NCBI GenBank assembly: GCA_963849365.1
Contig: CAWKHA010000003.1
Span: 434,001-498,000, forward strand
DNA: 64,000 bases
Direction: 5' to 3'
Origin: CAVQCJ01 sp963849365
GTDB taxonomy: Bacteria > Actinomycetota > Actinomycetes > Prado026
Positions 63,322 through 64,000 of this stretch are shown here, in pieces. The translations under genes and the position numbers were made by a program. The notes beneath the pieces were generated by a model. It was not told the DNA's origin, made no database searches, and saw nothing but the letters and a program-made list of their open reading frames with translations. Each line of letters opens with the position of its first letter. Position 1 is the first letter of the stretch.

Positions 63322-63381
63322 TTGATCCTGAGCGACACGCCGGCGACACACCTTCGGGGCACCGTTCTGCTCGAGATCGAC
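63322..63381. repeat. Dispersed palindromic element, copy B
   Basis: TTGATCCTGAGCGACACGCC ... GCTCGAGATCGAC. Compared with copy A read in reverse, roughly 70% of 60 positions agree by eye. It sits upstream of the methyltransferase gene. Confidence 0.7.
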
Positions 63382-63398
63382 GCGTGCGGGAAGCGCGG

Positions 63399-64000
63399 TC
63401 AGATGTCCAGGGCGGTCCCCGCGAAGGAGCGGACCGCGTCCGGGTCGCCGCCGACCTGGACGCGCGCCTGCGCCTTCCGGCCGTAGGCGTAAAGGAGCAG
63501 CTCGCTGGCCGGACCGGTCAGCGTCACCGCGGGCTCGCCGTTGTTGACCGTGTGGGTGCGCCCGTCGGGCAGGGCCAGGACCACCCCGACCGGAGCGCGG
63601 CGGAAGAACGCCCGGCCGCGGCTGCGCAGCACCCGCCACAGCACGCCCTCGCGGCGGGCGTCCTCGGGCAGCGGTGCCCAGTCCGGCCTGGCGCGCCGGA
63701 CGTCCTCGGTGTGCACGAAGAACTCGGTCGTGTTGAACAGGTCGTCGAGCGGACCGATGACGAACGGCGGTCTGTTGCGCACCTTGGCGACGAGCTCCGG
63801 CCACGGTCCGGCGGCCAGGCCGGCCTGGACGTGGCGGGTGTGGCCGGACATGGGTCCGAACACGATGCCCGGTGAGGCGTCGGGTCGCCGCTCGCGCAGG
63901 ACCACGTGAGCGGCCAGGTCACGGGTCGACCAGCCGCTGCACAGGGTCGGGGCGTCCGGCCCGGCCGACTGGAGCTCGTCGGCGAGTCGGGCCCGCTCGG
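63399..64000 (-). CDS. TIGR03085-family (maleylpyruvate-isomerase-like) metal-binding protein, N-terminus cut
   Basis: The visible 200 residues follow the actinobacterial TIGR03085/DinB-like family: LCSGWSTRDLAAHVVLRERR, then PPFVIGPLDDLFNTTEFFVH with HTEDVRRARP, ending SFAGTALDI. The reading frame continues to the window edge (ERARLADELQSAGPDAP). Members bind a metal through three His residues; the reaction is unknown, mycothiol-dependent chemistry being one possibility. The start codon is outside the window. Confidence 0.85.
   Translation of the reverse strand, partial: ERARLADELQSAGPDAPTLCSGWSTRDLAAHVVLRERRPDASPGIVFGPMSGHTRHVQAGLAAGPWPELVAKVRNRPPFVIGPLDDLFNTTEFFVHTEDVRRARPDWAPLPEDARREGVLWRVLRSRGRAFFRRAPVGVVLALPDGRTHTVNNGEPAVTLTGPASELLLYAYGRKAQARVQVGGDPDAVRSFAGTALDI

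Overview
This window comes from a high-GC actinobacterium (Actinomycetota). The evidence is the gene order (division and cell-wall cluster, wag31-type divIVA, a translational-type T-box before ileS, a priA-type hisA), frequent GTG starts, many 4-base start/stop overlaps and apparently leaderless promoters. I would not name a genus from the sequence.

Layout. (1) 1-9816: 3' part of the division/cell-wall cluster: murF (cut by the window edge), mraY, murD, ftsW, murG, murC, ftsQ, a DinB-like gene, then ftsZ behind its own promoter and leader hairpin. (2) 9817-17900: a lower-GC accessory stretch of small, mostly minus-strand genes of unrelated families (cupin, DUF899, VOC, patatin, metallo-beta-lactamase, unknowns). 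A degenerate ~40-base repeat recurs at gene boundaries, usually just 3' of a minus-strand gene. It looks like a gene-cassette array; several genes are frame-broken. Two phage-like genes, one with an in-frame TAG, close the stretch. (3) 17975-20620: a large secreted beta-helix/PKD/carbohydrate-binding protein on the minus strand. (4) 20897-23334: a soluble histidine kinase with a 15-base tandem repeat, its NarL-type partner and a second NarL-like regulator. (5) 23429-39638: a compact, almost gap-free exopolysaccharide operon (copolymerase, aminotransferase, two epimerases, HPr-kinase-like P-loop protein, RtcB-like protein, polymerase/ligase, glycosyltransferase, methyltransferase remnant, phosphotransferase, flippase, PIG-L deacetylase, initiating sugar transferase, FemAB-like protein, secreted glycosidase-like protein). 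(6) 39884-44582: DUF1918 and DUF1622 genes, then the rest of the division cluster: pgeF, yggS, sepF, yggT, divIVA and a strong terminator.

(7) 44671-51185: ileS (minus strand) with a T-box leader, a 58-base tandem repeat at its promoter, a DksA/TraR zinc-finger gene with a histone-H1-like tail, lspA and rluD. (8) 51186-56525: dnaE, a DUF2567 gene, ybaK and a LON-domain gene. (9) 56619-62689: histidine operon hisD-hisC-hisB-hisH-(membrane protein)-priA-ridA-hisF. (10) 62658-64000: a methyltransferase gene and a partial TIGR03085-type gene on the minus strand.

The main architectural feature is that the normally contiguous ftsZ-pgeF-yggS-sepF-yggT-divIVA order is split by about 31 kb of accessory DNA. 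The strongest candidates for something new are the repeat-flanked cassette-like array and the RtcB-like and HPr-kinase-like proteins inside the polysaccharide operon.
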